NCBI GenBank assembly: GCA_916610825.1
Contig: OU744446.1
Location: 34,759,833-34,823,832 of the forward strand
Reading direction: 5' to 3'
Length of the DNA stretch: 64,000 bases
DNA from: Haliclystus octoradiatus
Lineage: Eukaryota > Cnidaria > Staurozoa > Stauromedusae > Haliclystidae
Part shown: positions 1-12,032 of the stretch, in pieces
How positions within the stretch are numbered: the first letter of the stretch is position 1
Layout of the letters: every line of letters begins with the position of its first letter
Made by a program: the position numbers and the translations under genes
The notes under the pieces: model-generated
Databases searched by the model: none
What the model was told of the DNA's origin: nothing
The model's input: the letters and a program-made list of their open reading frames with translations, nothing else

Positions 1-2539
1 TTGGATCCTCCAGAATTAATGATTGTGGATGATGATGTGGATCTGGATAATTTAGCAAATTCAATCGAAGAACCAGATTTGGTAGGCCTAGATGAGCTGA
101 AACGTAATAATGCACTGCTGCAAGCAAAAATAAAAAAGTATGAAGAGAAGGAGAAAACATTGGCGTCTTCCTTTAAAACATTATTCAATGAGGACCAAAT
201 GAACTTTCTTTCGAAAGAAAAAGGCTTCGGCCAAGGTATGTTTGTGTGGTACATCTAGTATATATTTCTAACTTAACCCAACTTGATTGACAATATGCTT
301 CATTATTCTTTTCAGTTAAATGGTCAAATAAAACTGTGGAGGAGAGCCTTCAAATCAGATACGCATGTGGTGCTACTGGCTATGAGCTACTATTAGACAA
401 AGATTCCCTTTCCCGTCAATAAGAACGTTGAATCGACGCATGGAAAACATTACTTTTACCCCAGGCATACTTAAAGAGGTTTTCTATGCATTATCAAAAA
501 AGGTTAGATTATAATTTATATTTATATTTGGGAATGTAATTTGACCCCTATAACAGGTCTGACTATTATAATAATCTGATATATTTGTATTACCTAGTAA
601 TATTCAACTTTACTTTAATTAAAGTTGAATCTATGAATGAGCAAGAGAAAGACTGTGTCTTACTTTTAGATGAAATGGCAATTAAGCCATCGTATGATTA
701 TGATCAACGGTCAGGATCTTTGATTGGTCATTGCACTGTTAAAGGTAGCAAGGATAAATCCATGGATGATGAAATGGCTACTCATGGACTTGTGTATATG
801 CTTGGTGGCTTGACAAGCAGATGGAAACAAGTAGTGTCCTATGAGTTCACTGGGAGCTCATTTTCAACAACTGATTTGAAAAAGCAGATTATTTTAATAA
901 TAGAGCAAACCCATCAAGTCGGATTGAAAGTCTCCAGTGTGACAATGGATATGGGTGGTGGTAATCAAGGTGTATTGAAGGAATTTGGAATTTCTTGCAA
1001 GCTTCTAAAAAAAAAAGAAAAAGGTTATTATCATTTAAGTTGCATAATTTTATAGCTGATTTTAGACAAAAATAATTTCAATTTAACCTATTTTATAATT
1101 TTTTTTCAGTAAGTGGACAGTCGAAGAAAGTAGTTATTGGTGTAGAGAGGATATTGAGTAACTCATGCACACATCCTGTTTTAAAAAATGAAGAGCTGTA
1201 TTTTCTTCCTGATGTACCACACCTTTTAAAAAATCTACGCAATCATTTATCTAGGCAACAGGAAATATTCTTACCCAAGTGTTATATGAAGAAACATGAT
1301 TTAAAACATAATTTAGTTTCCATTGTCCCATTTTCAATGTTGGTCAACTATGACCTCAACAATCCAATAAAAGTTGCACCACACCTAAATGAAAAATGTA
1401 TAAATCCTGGTCATTTTGACAAAATGAAAGTTGGCTTGGCAGCAAACCTCTTATGTAGAAAAACTGGTGCTGCCATCAGATTCCTTGTACAGCAAAAATT
1501 ACTGCCCGACACATGCCTATCTAGTGTCTGCTTCAGTGAGACTATTGGGAGATGGTTTGATCTCATGACGTCTCGATCAAGTTCAACAGGATTCAGCCTC
1601 TTCAGCAAAGAAAAGCATGAAGAAGCTGTTTTATTTTTAAGAGAAATAATTGACTTGTTTTATGATATCAAGATCAGTGATGAACATTCTGCCCCATTCA
1701 AACCTGTTCAGGCTGGAATCATTTTGGCAACTTCGAGTGCATTACAACTGCAAGAATGTCTTTTGATTGACAAGGAATATAAGTTTGTTCTAATGAGTCG
1801 CTTTTCCCAGGACGCCTTAGAAAACTTGTTTTCTACTGTTAGGTTTAAAAATCCTGTTCCAACGGCACTTGAATTCAAAAACGCACTGAGAACAGTAACA
1901 GTTTCCCAATGTCTCAAGTCAAAAACAACTGGATCATATAGTAGTGATCAAAGTGTTTCAGGCGTGTCTTTATTAGATTATACCAAAGAGATGCCTGACG
2001 AAGCTGATGAAGAAGATGCTATCATCCCACTTGTTTTGATTGAAGAACCTGAAACTTCCAATGATGTCGATTTTCAAACACTTGAACCATTAGCAGGGTA
2101 TTGTATATTTCAATTTTTCAAAAGGCACAGAGCTTGTAATGACTGCAAAACAGCTTTGACCATGACATCATCAAGATCACAAGAGTCACCAGTTATGAAG
2201 ACCCTGTTGGAGCTACGTGAGTACTCCATTGGCGCCATGGTACACCCATCAATGGCAGTTATGGAGTTACTAAAAAGTGCCAATGAATTGTTTGAAAATA
2301 ATTTAAAATCGATATCAAAAGGCAATAACATTTTGGATCGACTAATCAAAAAACAATGTCAATTAGGCCTATCTGCACACATCCCTAATTGCCATGATGC
2401 TGAATCACAAATATTAAAAACATTTTATAGGGTAAAATTGTCTGCTTTGGCAAAAAAGATGACGAAAAATAATAAGGACAAGAAATCAAATGCAAGCAGA
2501 GCCTCTCGCTCGATGGCAATGAGAGAAAATCTCAAATAG
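1..2539 (+). pseudogene. P-element-type transposase (THAP9-like), exon-intron remnant
   Basis: Cut-and-paste DNA transposase of the P superfamily. Predicted exons are about 1-235, 316-502, 625-1023 and 1110-2539; each border has GT or AG and the phases fit (the codon split across exons 3 and 4 is Val). Seen: an acidic coiled-coil stretch, then a segment with IRYACG and later TFTPGILKEVF, the DEMAIKPSYDYD block, VTMDMGGGNQG, DVPHLLKNLRN near 1218-1250 and SQDALENLFSTVR near 1806-1845. The last two are hallmarks of P and THAP9 transposases; the Asp of the first two blocks and the Glu of LEN fit the catalytic triad (family knowledge). The N-terminal THAP finger is missing because the window begins inside the element. 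A one-base frameshift near 405-412 in exon 2 and no visible inverted terminus argue for a dead copy. The family call is firm; exon borders are predictions. Confidence 0.85.
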
Positions 2540-3034
2540 TTATATTTATATAGATAAAATAATTTTGGATATCTAATAACTATTATTATAATTTTAAATC
2601 GTTTGTACATTAATTTAACTTTTACAATATATTAAAAACGTACCTTCAACTGTTACTTAAGTTATCATTCCTTGCTCTTCCAAACATAAAATGTCCACAT
2701 TTATAACCAGATTTTGTTAACAAAATAAAACGCATTAAGTAAATTCATGACTGTAAAATATGTTCAGTTATGCACCAATGTTCTCTTTCATTTGTTTAAA
2801 TTACATGATAAATGCTCAAGCGCTGTCAAAAATTGAGTAACTCAGGCGATAAAACCACCATAAAACCGAAGAAGAACCAACTATTCCCAGTTAAAGGCAA
2901 TGAAACTAAACTGAAAGACGAATGACCTCGTTTGTTACGAACGAAAATGGCGTCCATGGTTAAAGAATTTTTCAGATTGAGGCTCAAAAGAACAATAGTG
3001 TCTCAACTCTTGTATATCGATGGCTCTGATTGTA

Positions 3035-3328
3035 ATGTATAAGCCAACAAATTCCACACCCTCTCGGAAAGCTGCATTTGTTGTTGCAAGAGGATCAAAC
3101 ACAGCGTGGTTAAAATTGGGGGAGAGAATAGTATTAGCTTCGAACAATCAAATTGGCAATGCCCCTGTAGACTGAAATTTAGAACAAACAAGTAGGACTA
3201 GCCCCACACCCGATACAACATCATCATTAGCAGTTCAACCAGCTGATTCAAACATATCTTCACCACATATGTCAATACGGCGTTCATCAAGAATTGTTCG
3301 TCAACAAAATCGTTTTGGTTATAGTTAA
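3035..3328 (+). pseudogene. Gypsy polyprotein C-terminal tail (post-integrase)
   Basis: A short frame contains TAWLKLGERIVLASNNQIG, an in-frame TGA at 3173-3175, then ends in RRSSRIVRQQNRFGYS followed by TAA at 3326-3328. A basic RRSSR...RFGY tail is typical of the end of Gypsy-class polyproteins (family knowledge). The LASNNQI block also occurs in the integrase fragment at 53.7-54.2 kb, so both come from related elements. No integrase core or LTR is recognisable around it; it is a stranded end next to the P-element remnant. Confidence 0.55.
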
Positions 3329-3689
3329 TAAATAAAATAGATTATTTAATTAATTAATTTATTAAAAAGACAACATCAGTAATAACAATATTTGCTTTGA
3401 TTTAGTTAAAGGGAAGTTGTCGTATTACGTAATTGTTATTCCTGTATATATAACCTCTTTATATTAACCTCGTTTTGATGTAGACTATAAAAGTAGATAT
3501 TCTTTATTAATAAGATTAGATTATGTTGGATCTCGCGTTGTACTCATTGACTCATGAATATCTTTAATCATTGTCATACGACAGTGACTGTTCTAAATTT
3601 TTAAAAAAGTCAAATTGGCTTGGGCTTATGCTTAACATCAAATCTAATTTAGGCTAATTTCAATGTTATTTGATGAAGCATTCACCCTT

Positions 3690-6600
3690 AGAGCTGGCAT
3701 ATGTGAACGATCTGTTACGTTGCTCAAGCACATCATCGGTACAGATCGAATCCGTAGAGTCTTCATAATCATTGATATCTGAAATGCAGAACTTTATATT
3801 GTAGTGCTTGTTCCTCGCTGTATTTAAAAGGAATAATTTTAAATGTTTGACTAAGAAAATAATCATCGTGATCAACCGCCTCGTTCTCAAATGCATCAGC
3901 AGTCGAGGTTTCACCATAGATAATGTTGTTATCTAAAATAGAATATTGTATTATTTAACTACTTTCAATTATTCACAGCAACCTGATTAAATGAAATCAT
4001 TTCACGAAATTTAGAATCTGTGTACCATCATTTGTTTCCACTTGTGTAAACTGGCTAGAACTCGAGTCATCAATGTCTGATTGAGAAACAACAATTTGGT
4101 TATCTGTTTTAGAGAAAAAAATTGTGCAATGTTATATTCATCAAGTGCTATTCTGCTTTCAATTCATAATTTTGCCAGTGTACCTTGAAATGATAGAACT
4201 GGGTCTTCAAAACATGAAAATTCTGGAGATTTTTCTTCGCCAAGAGCTAAACCATTAAAGCATGTCTATCAGCTGGTTACTCCGCTAATGGCAAATTTAG
4301 CAAGTGTTTGCCCAATATAGCAGCAACTGCCAATTGGTGTTTGCATGAACGCCCACTGATACCTTGATAGCAGCTTCAGAAGCCATTTACCAAATCCACC
4401 TTGTACATATTGGTGCTATCAGTTTCGCTTCGTGCAGCTCCTTCTGAAATGACGTCGACGAATTAGTGATTTTTCGCTTATAGATCTGTGAATGAAGAAT
4501 CGTCATTATATATATGATATCATAGAAATATTTTCAAAATTTTGCTTCTGCATATCATAAAAATTCTGTTTCTTAATGTATCCTTCTATCTCAGCTTCTG
4601 TACCTTAAGTAACGTTTTATTGCATCAGTATTCTTCTGATGGTACGCATGACACACCAATCGGTTTCTTAGATGATCTGCGAAAGCATCTGTACATCAAG
4701 AAAACATCATCCATAGTGTTTATTAGTACATATCAAAAATGAATGAAAAATGTTGATGATTAATCTTTAAACTGCAATGAAAGAGGCAAGGGTGGTTAAA
4801 TTGTTGAAGTGTCCTACCTTGAAAAGTACTCAATGAACGCCATAATATTGTAGCTCCTCATTCTTTCTATGATAATGTCTTTGATAATACGCATTGTAGC
4901 TTCACAGTAATTATTTGTATGTTGACCTCGGGTTGGAAGACCTTGTCGATAACACAATTACCAGGTTTTCCTTTTTCGCTCCCATTCGTTCTCTAAATAT
5001 TCCTATAGCAAGCATACCTGCATTATTCTACATCTATTTTTATTAGTGAAGCCTGCTACAGCGATAAAGATTACCTCTATACAGTGACCACCCGTCTATA
5101 GCAGTCACTTTAGCAATAACCCTGAAGCCAGTATTGGTTTACTTAATTAGATTTGTAACCGATTATTATGAGCATGTTTGAATATATATAATACCCCAAA
5201 TTTTTGAAAATTTTCTTCTTCTTCTCCTAGCTGGAACACTGTTGCCTTATAGAAAAGTTAAGCATCCTCAAGTCACTCAGCGTTAAGTATTTGAGTGTAT
5301 GCTTTCATCAAGATGTGGCGTTTCTCCTTAGGGACACCTCTCTTCCCATCGCATAACCATCTCCATGTTTCTTGAAGAATATCAGTAAGTTCTCAATTTA
5401 CGTTTAATAAAAAGTATGATGATGTATATCAAGTTTGTCTCGCTGATTCCTAACTCTCTTTTTCATTAGTTACCTGGTACTTATGGAATACGCAGTAAAG
5501 CAAGGACGGTTTGATATCTGACCATACGTCTCGTATCGCCCGTCTCTCTGCACTGCTGTTATCAGTCATGAAAATCTTGAGTTCAATTCCAGTGACCTTG
5601 CGGAGCATTTTGAAAACCAAATTATATATCTGTTTAAATAAAGAAAGTGCTATCTTATTACTTATAAATTTAAATAGATCATTGATAATTCGGAACATAT
5701 AACATAAGTACTGAATCAATGTTAGACATTTTGGTTGTCCTAGCTGATATGTAAAGCCAAGATGACAAGCTATTGCAATTGGCAATGCCCCTGCTGTGTG
5801 CTAACGAAGAATACAGTAACATTTCCATGGTTTGCATCTATACTGGATTTTGAATCTGCAAATAACGTTTCGTTTGCGGATGCCAGTGCTTGAACATGTT
5901 TCATTGTTTGGCTCTGTAGCACTATTGCTGTACCATCCACCTGTTCATATAATATATGCATCATATTGTTGATGAATTGAAAATGTGCACGCATAACATA
6001 AGTGTTTGGTGCCGAAAGATTCCTCAGCCTGGTTTTTCAAGGCATCGCCAATGCCTTCAATTGTTGGCAATCCATATTTTTTTTTTTAAATTGGTCAAAT
6101 AAAGACCGAAGTTGTCTAAATAATAATAAAATTACAATTGAATGAGACTTTGTTATGATAATTATTGTGTCCATTTAAAAAGTCAAGTTTGACATGCAAA
6201 ATAGCTAAGGGAAACGCATATCGTAGTTTTACCTGGATCTGGGATTGAAATGTCGATCAGCCATATCAATCACGTAGTCACTAGAGTTTTCAAGATCTTC
6301 CTGGAGCAGATGCGATGTTGTGCTCACCTGATAATCGAATACAATCGACGTTTATTACACTGCAGTCAAACCTCTTATAACATGCACCTCTATACAGCAA
6401 CCACATGTCTACAATGGTCACCCTTGCAATGTCTAAAATAGTATTTTCTATGGAATCAAACTTGTATATAAAGGCCACCTATCTATAATGGTCAATTTGT
6501 CTACCTCTCACAGCTGGCTGTTATATATAGGTTTCACTGCATTTTATTCCATTCATGAGTTTTCCATGAACAATGATTTACTTACCTCAAGTTTCATTGA

Positions 6601-7070
6601 AAACATCTTATTGCTTTCTGCTTCATTTGATCCGTCATTCCTCGCTCTTCCAAAGTAATACAGTTTTAAATGGCATGATTATGGGTCCAGCATATCTTTT
6701 GACTTTCCCGTGACAAAAAGCTGTTGATTGAATTTAAAAAAAAGAAAATATGGTAATATTGTTAGCAACAAACCTATGTAGAGTGGCCAACTTCTATTTT
6801 GCTAACATTGGTCATTAAAGAATGGGTTTATAAATAATTCACTTAATACATCCATAATGAAAGGCATTCACAAGTACTATATTCTTACCCTTCCTTAATA
6901 ATTTTGCTTCGAACTCTGACTTGGTCATTTCTGTGAAGCTCAAGCCTTACTGTTGCCTCGTAGCCACATCGATTTTTCCACGCCCTGGGCAATTCTGATT
7001 CTGTGCCACTGCGATGACAACGGTAAGAGCAGGAGTACATAAAGCCTTAGCCTTGTGTCTATCTCTGTCC
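3690..7070 (-). pseudogene. MULE (Mutator-like) transposase remnant with SWIM finger
   Basis: Pieces read from high to low coordinates on the minus strand. Near 6,895-7,030 lies a Cys/His region with YRCHRSG, like the N-terminal DNA-binding domain of FAR1/MULE proteins. Near 6,590-6,725 is an acceptor-flanked exon with YYFGRARND. From 5,994 to 5,800 there is LASANETLFADSKSS, and at 5,513-5,575 MTDNSSAERRAIRDVW followed by CVFH, the MULE core. At 5,270-5,350 there is ETWRWLCDGKRGVPKEKR and at 4,846-4,945 GQHTNNYCEATMRIIKD. At 4,335-4,410 a SWIM finger (GF-stop-SCYQGISGRSCKHQ) has its first Cys codon changed to TGA (4376-4378). Acidic, serine-rich exon-like pieces follow down to about 3,700. 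Stops and frameshifts show it is dead. Order and motifs fit MULEs; exon borders are approximate. Confidence 0.75.
6361..6541. mobile_element. 181-bp MITE inside the MULE remnant
   Basis: The ends form an inverted repeat: TGCAGTCAAACCT on the left and AGGTTTCACTGCA on the right. TGCA is palindromic, so it may be the 4-bp target duplication or part of the terminus. A related sequence (CCTCTATACAGTGACCACC) lies at 5,085-5,103. It sits between the exon-like piece at 6.6 kb and the transposase core, so it inserted into the MULE, perhaps in an intron. Superfamily not assigned. Confidence 0.6.
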
Positions 7071-7604
7071 TTCGACTCAGATGTAGTCACTTCTTGACTT
7101 CAATTTGAGTGTTCGAACCGTTCATCAAGGTGTTCCCATGTTAATATCTAGATAATCATTATTAGAAAAAATAGATTGCTTTTATAGAATAAAGAGAGAT
7201 GAGATGCAATTTGTGAATCAACCCAATATATTTATCAAATTATTGACATTATAGACCATCGTGCATTTTACCTTTAATCCTATTGTGATAGTTTTATTGT
7301 TTGATGAAATAACTTTGCTCTTTGAAAATGATGGAATAATAGATTCCCAGAGCACAGGATTCATGATAATGTTTCAGGAATTAACTAGTTACATCGGATG
7401 AATCAGATTAATTGTCATTTCTGAACAACGAAAAGAAAGCTATGAACAAGTGTTATTATAACTTCGTTAATTTTCCCGCTATTTTCAAACATCATTATTT
7501 TTGCAGCAACAACAACGAGATCAGTAAAGCGCTTCCGAATTTATGTAAGTACGTCTGAGAATGCTTGTTGATCTTCGTCGCTTGCATCCAAAATAATCGA
7601 CGAC

Positions 7605-7664
7605 GCGCGATCCATAATGACTGCATGGACGTAACTACACTGTTTCTGCCAAATCGCGATCCGA
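7605..7664 (-). repeat. Short repeat shared with 61.15 kb
   Basis: On the opposite strand, about 48 bases match 61,150-61,200 with one or two differences, including the core CAGAAACAGTGTAGTTACGT. At both places the strand carrying an ATG can be read as MDVTTLFLPNR; at 61 kb this leads into the large cysteine-rich pseudogene. This is probably a stranded 5' piece of the same family. Outside the core the two sequences differ. Confidence 0.55.
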
Positions 7665-9000
7665 AAGGGATCTGTTTTTCTTTCTTCATATCACTTTCGC
7701 TTTGTCTAATATATACTTGTGCATTTTGACTGATGTTTGAGAAGTCTTCAAATGAATTGGAACTGTATTTTCCTGAAGTTCTGCATCGTCCACAATACAA
7801 AATATGTTTCTGTACAGTCTTTTAACAATTCTTCAACTAAAGACTTCGCTGGGTTGCTTCTTAAGAATATTTCTAGCTCTTTTACCACTTTATTTAATTT
7901 TCTCCTCGCAAAGGTTCTTTCTTTTTTAATATCTTCAATAATGGCATTTTTCATATCATTTTTTTCTGACAGTCTATATTGGATTTAAATGTTTTAGATT
8001 GTATCGGACTCTCCGATTTAGTTCAATTAATCTTTCGGACAGAGTATTTGACGCAAAGAGAATATCAGTTCAGCATAACAATAAACAACATATAATGCTT
8101 CATTTCCTTCAATACTACATTACACACTGACTTTAATTGTGTAAATGAATGTTTATTTTCACGTTATCTAAACAGTCTGTCTCTCGTAACTTACATCTGA
8201 CAAAGACGTCCTTTTTATACTGACATATTTACAAATGGTTGTGCGCATGCGTTAAACTTTAGATGATGCGACTTAAACATGAAACTTAATTAACTAAACA
8301 ATAGCTTTCTAATTATGGATTATGACGTATGAAAGAATTTGACTTGCAATGTATATAGGGCTACTGAAAGAAGGAATTACGTATTGGTCGATGTTTACCA
8401 TGTTTATATCGATGATTTTTTGTTGGATTTCAGACGTTAAGTTGAGCAATGAGCAATGTATGATAAGTTCGTTGATTGATGTCTTCTACTGGGTATATTT
8501 CATGAAACTTTACCATTATCGAAAAACCGCTGTAACTCTTTATTGGAAAAAGATTATCGAAAACCCTGCGGTAGTTCTCTTGCAAATACAACAAGGATGA
8601 TATTTCTGCAAAAAACTAATTCTAAATTCTAGCACTTTTAATTAAATATTTACAGAGAAATGGAAGGTGGAAGTAGAGCAATGCTGCATATTGGAGAATC
8701 GATCTTAAATCTTAAATATTTCTTTGATTTTGGTTATTTAAATTAAGATTGAAAACGACGGAATTGCTTACAATATTACAACGATGGCGAAGGCTCTGTC
8801 AAAACATGATGGTGTTTTCCCCTTTTATTTTGCATTCTACGCCCACAAAAAATCTTCATAATGTTCAAACAGTCCCTCGAGAAAATGTAATATATTATTT
8901 CTATTTTTGTTACTCCAATTTGATCCAAAATAATCCCGTAATCTTGATGTTTTAAGTTTTCTTCTACTACAATTTGTTTACAAAATGTTGAAATTCAAAA
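7665..9000. other. Unassigned stretch
   Basis: No gene I can name. A lysine/arginine-rich coiled-coil frame on the minus strand at 7,748-7,954 (FARRKLNKVVKELEIFLRS) recalls the N-terminal region of retroelement gag proteins, but there is no neighbouring pol. The rest is AT-rich with short random frames. Confidence 0.3.
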
Positions 9001-9001
9001 T

Positions 9002-9184
9002 ACAGTCGAACTCGGTTAATATCCCACCTCGCTTAAGATCCCGATATTTCAAAAAACCACTTTCTGTTTTCTATACAAACTCAACTAATTTAAATCGCTT
9101 AATATCCCCTCGGTTAATATCCCATCTCGCTTAATATCCCGCTTTTTCAAACCCGTTTTGTTATGAAACTCGTTTAATGTCCCG
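9002..9184. mobile_element. Pogo/Tigger-like terminal region with iterated motif
   Basis: Starts TACAGTCGAACTCGG, resembling the CAGT-GAACCTCG termini of Tigger/pogo elements next to a TA target (family knowledge). The motif CG-TTAATATCCC recurs six times, starting at 9013, 9030, 9096, 9111, 9128 and 9171, with small changes. No opposite end or transposase was found, so this is one end only. Confidence 0.45.
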
Positions 9185-9284
9185 TATCTTTGAATTTAAA
9201 ACAAATGATAGTCGTTTCGTTGTTAGCGTTTACCTTTGTTGTGAAAATTATCATCACTTCGAACTTGATATCGGACATGACATC

Positions 9285-9285
<1 letters not shown>

Positions 9286-9316
<31 letters not shown>
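9286..9316. repeat. (TCA)n microsatellite
   Basis: About ten uninterrupted TCA units. The serine run in the overlapping frame is a by-product. Confidence 0.95.
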
Positions 9317-9484
9317 TTATTCAGAAAGCTTTAAGTTATAAATATCTTTTTTTCAAAGGACTGATTAGGCTATACATTACAACATACATATAAATAAGTA
9401 GGAAATAAAACATTAACAAAGATAAGGGGTAAATTTTAGTATTTACAAAAATAAAAAATAGAGAATTAATTAAATAAAGTTTTA

Positions 9485-9679
9485 TCATTTCATCATATGG
9501 TTCCTGAGGAGACATTTAAAACCAGTCCTTTTTGAGACTTCCTTCATTGCAGACGGCAGATCAATCCATTTGTAAGCACCAACGTATTGATATGAATCGC
9601 GATGGCTCGACTTGATGTAGATGTCATTATGGGAATGGGATCTAGTAAGATAACGTAAACAGTGCAATTTGTTAGTCAT
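9485..9679 (-). pseudogene. LINE ORF2 C-terminal fragment
   Basis: The minus-strand frame contains LTRSHSHNDIYI, then YKWIDLPSAMKEVSKRTGFK and ends shortly after. Aromatic-W-x-x-LP followed by a spaced FK is the usual end of non-LTR (CR1/L2/Jockey-type) ORF2 proteins. Only the tail is present, consistent with 5' truncation. Clade not resolved. Confidence 0.55.
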
Positions 9680-9699
9680 GTAAACTGCGAGTTGCGAGT

Positions 9700-10090
9700 C
9701 CCCCGTACTGCTGCGCAGTCCGCACCCTAAGCAGGTGATGACCGGCTAACCGGTGTTGATAGCGATGACGTAAAAATAGGTGGCGTCCCTCCCCGGCGGC
9801 TGGCCTCAGAGACTGGCCGGCAGTCTCTGCGGCGGCGATCGGGACGCTTTAAAATCACACTTTCTATACTCCCCTGCCCTCACGGGCCCCTGGGAAGGGG
9901 CCAGGAGGGCCCCCAGTTGGGCGCCCGTAAGTTTTAACCTCAGCTCGTGCTGTTGTCCGCAGTCTGTCTGTGATGATCTACATCTTCAGTTGAATTGTCA
10001 TTGGGCGCGTGGTGTTTGCGGCGTGGGGTGTCGTTTATGATCGGCGTTTGCGGCTGGGGTGTTGGAGAGAGAGTGGCAGGATTAGGCCGT
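9700..10090. other. GC-rich island with stable hairpins
   Basis: Much richer in G+C than its surroundings. It contains GCGTCCC (9783-9789) complementary to GGGACGC (9841-9847), enclosing a perfect 9-bp hairpin CAGAGACTG/CAGTCTCTG (9807-9815 and 9821-9829, loop GCCGG). The string GGGAAGGGGCCAGGAGGG at 9892-9909 recurs with one change at 11,517. No coding frame looks real. It may be the structured 5' part of a mobile element; unassigned. Confidence 0.5.
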
Positions 10091-10617
10091 TTATTGGCGT
10101 GTCATTTTCATTAATCACCAATTCATTTTTTGTTCAGTACACTAATTGCGATATTATCACTCACTACATTATAAGTACTATTAGTACTATTAGTAGTCCT
10201 CGTCAGTTTGGTTGCTGTTATTTGGTTGATTATCGATCAATAAGAACGACGTACAATGTACATATAGTGTTATTTTTGAACCTTGTTCGAATATGGTATA
10301 CTCACTAAAAACATTGTCTGTCAGACGTCGTCTGGAAGAGTTTCACACGATCAAACAACCCCCTTCCTGTAAACAGTAAGAAATTTCAAAAAACAAAAAA
10401 AAGTAATTTCAAGTAATAAATAATCCCAGTTACATACTGGGAAAATGATACGACATAGATGCCTGCATGCGTGTGTCGGACTGGGACGCTGAAAACGTGC
10501 AGTTGAGATTTAAATTTAAATTGAACATACCAACACACGCGCGGGGGTCGGCCATCCAACGAGGAAATTTTTGACTGCTAAAAATAGACGTAAAAGGTTG
10601 AACTTTTCGTACAAATT

Positions 10618-11516
10618 AAACATCAACATCAAACATTGCCATAAACATCAATGTTATATGATTGCAGTATTTGCGTGAAAATTTTTAGGACTTATTTTAG
10701 TTGATAAATAAGACCAGAATAATTACGAAGAGAACATTTGAAATAAACATCAATGCTAGATGATTGCTGTATCTCAGGAAACATTTTAAGGACTTATTTT
10801 AGTTGATAGATAAGAGGAGAATAATTACGAAGAGAACATTTGCCATAAACATCAATGTGAGATCAACTTGCAGTATCTGAGGGAAAATTTTTAGGACATA
10901 TTTTAGTTGATAAATAATAGCAACATAATTACGAAGAGAACATTTGCCATAAACTTCAATGTTAGATGATTGCGGTATTTCAGGAAAAATGTTTAGGACA
11001 TATTTTAGTTGATAAATAAGAGGAGAATAATTATGAAGAGAACATTTGAGATAACATCAATGTGAGATGAAGATGCAGTATCTGAGAGAAAATTTTTAGG
11101 AAATTTTTTAGTTGAGAAATAATAGGAGCATAATTACGAAGAGAACATTTGCCATAAACATCAATGTTAGATGATTGCGGTATCTCAGGAAAAATCTTTA
11201 GGACATATTTTAGTTGATAAATAAGAGGAGAATAATTATGAAGAGAACATTTGCCATAAACATCAATGTTAGATGATTGCGGTATCTCAGGAAAAATTTT
11301 TAGGAGTTATTTTAGTTGATACATAATAGGAGAACAATTATGAAGAGAACATTTGCCATAAACATCAATGTTAGATGATTGCGGTATCTGAGGAAAATTT
11401 TTAGGACTTATTTTAGTTGATAAATAATAGGAGAATAATTACGAAGAGAACATTTACCATAAACATCAATGTTAGACCATAGCAGTATCTGCGGGAAAAT
11501 TTGTAGGACTTATTTT
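10618..11516. repeat. ~102-bp tandem repeat, about 8.7 copies
   Basis: The landmark GAAGAGAAC starts at 10728, 10829, 10933, 11035, 11138, 11240, 11342 and 11443, spacings 101-104. Each unit also has CATAAACATCAATGT, GATGATTGCGGTATCT and TTTTAGTTGATAAATAA. Copies differ by a few bases and short indels. The array lies between the two GC-rich islands. Confidence 0.95.
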
Positions 11517-12032
11517 GGGAAGGGGCAAGGAGGGCCCCTAGTATTTAGCAATATTTCATGTTTGGCAATATGTCGATAGTGGTGTCAAGGTTCCGTTGCA
11601 CCGTCTCTCCGCTGTCCAGGTCTCTCCTTTGGCCCCGTGCAGTCTGTACAAGCTTCAAATCGTAGCGGGCACTGGGCCGAGCCTGTTTGCAGAGCGCGCC
11701 ACTCCCCCTTTCCTACGAGAGCTGCCCACGTGGCGGTTGCCATGACGATGAGAGGAATTGATCAGTGGCTTCGAGGTCGACCGCCCTCGTGCGTCACGGA
11801 CCATAGTGTTAACACTTTGAAGGGGCCCTTTGTTGTATTGATATTGGCAGCCGCGCGCGAACTGCTGTCGAAAAAGTTTGCGATTTTGAGAGTTTTAAAA
11901 TAGTAATTAAAAATCCATTTTACCAGGTAGGGATTGGAAAAAAAGTCCTGTAGATGTGCTCGACCTCTTCTACAGGATGGCGCTTTCGGTTTGTTCGTGG
12001 GAAGCGCGGATCGCTACATGTGTCTGGACAGG
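11517..12032. other. Second GC-rich island
   Basis: Opens with GGGAAGGGGCAAGGAGGG, matching the first island at 9892, then CpG-rich sequence. A 9-bp hairpin TCCTGTAGA/TCTACAGGA lies at 11,946-11,977 with a 14-nt loop. Open frames here lack any motif I recognise and are probably by-products of high GC. Confidence 0.45.

Noticed and set aside
9783-9847. HDV-like self-cleaving ribozyme
   Set aside because: A P2-like stem, P4-like hairpin and GGCGA linker are present, but I could not find a P1 strand pairing and the segment before the hairpin is too short for P3 plus P1.
10618-11516. Tandem array as a possible CRISPR
   Set aside because: Units are contiguous and diverge throughout, with no constant repeat alternating with unique spacers; the genome is animal.
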